A stretch of DNA of 14,934 nucleotides. Source: an uncultured Clostridium sp. (GTDB taxonomy: Bacteria > Bacillota > Clostridia > Lachnospirales > Lachnospiraceae). Under the pieces are notes generated by a model. It did no database searches and was not told where the DNA came from. It saw only the letters and a list, made by a program, of their open reading frames with translations. The DNA is taken from NCBI GenBank assembly GCA_900543885.1, contig UQTA01000079.1, positions 1 to 14,934 on the forward strand, given 5' to 3'. The stretch's first letter is position 1, and each line of letters starts with the position of its first letter. The position numbers were made by a program, and so were the translations under genes. This document shows positions 14,829 to 14,934 of the stretch, in pieces.

Positions 14829-14934
14829 TTACAGTTCAGCCTTGCATTTTCTTGCCAGCTTACAGCGGACAAAAAGTTTTGGGCGTCTGCCTTATGAAGA
14901 TTTAGCGCCAAAAGTACTTATGAAAACAAGTATT
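14829..14934. repeat. Three-way-junction repeat, second copy (cut by window end)
   Basis: It begins TTACAGTTCAGCCTTGCA and follows the complete copy at 11143 for its whole visible length, with about six substitutions and one extra base before the last few bases diverge. The left outer arm, the first inner hairpin (loop TTACA) and the left arm of the second hairpin are visible; the closing arms lie beyond base 14934. It sits 42 bases after the fold-back repeat, so two unrelated repeat families are side by side here. Confidence 0.8.

Overview
The window looks like a chromosomal segment from a Lachnospiraceae-type member of the Clostridia. The grounds are the moderate G+C with strong AGGAGG-type ribosome binding sites, the sigma-A-like promoters, and a gene set typical of that family: ApeA-type M18 aminopeptidase, a trigger-factor-like lipoprotein, Xpt, a DUF6483-like protein, a DUF3810-like protein, an SUV3-like helicase and UraA. 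The genus cannot be fixed from the sequence alone. No phage, CRISPR, tRNA or rRNA signal was seen.

Layout, left to right. Positions 1-145 are one end of a GC-rich fold-back repeat whose inverted copy lies at the far right. A degenerate-GGDEF/EAL signalling protein follows (315-2051), then a 470-base gap with a short membrane-protein ORF that may be a gene remnant, then a small BspA-type leucine-rich-repeat protein (2520-3476) that may be read from a leaderless mRNA. The M18 aminopeptidase (3593-4987) is preceded by a cluster of stem-loops. The lipoprotein with an FKBP domain (5129-6346) leads into a tight cluster xpt - HAD hydrolase - membrane-anchored metallophosphoesterase (6420-9474), with overlapping or nearly abutting ends. 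A DUF3810-like zinc-peptidase-like membrane protein (9504-10580) lies on the minus strand, convergent with the phosphoesterase and divergent from the DUF6483-like gene (10714-11109). The SUV3-like helicase (11318-13285) and uracil permease uraA (13304-14560) form the last plus-strand pair. The right edge holds the second fold-back copy and then a copy of another repeat.

Functional threads. Base salvage is represented twice, by xpt for xanthine and guanine and by uraA for uracil uptake. The HAD protein and the phosphoesterase downstream of xpt could handle phosphorylated metabolites, but their substrates cannot be read from the sequence. Cell-envelope proteins include the FKBP lipoprotein, the anchored phosphoesterase and the DUF3810-like protein.

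The least explained content is non-coding. (1) A roughly 200-nt fold-back element occurs as two inverted copies, matching at 144 of 145 compared positions, that bracket 14.4 kb. (2) A roughly 148-nt repeat is predicted to form a three-way junction. It is complete at 11143-11290, cut by the window end at 14829-14934, and represented at 6354-6393 by what looks like its outer stem alone. The copies at 6354 and 11143 each end 10-20 bases before the ribosome binding site of the next gene.
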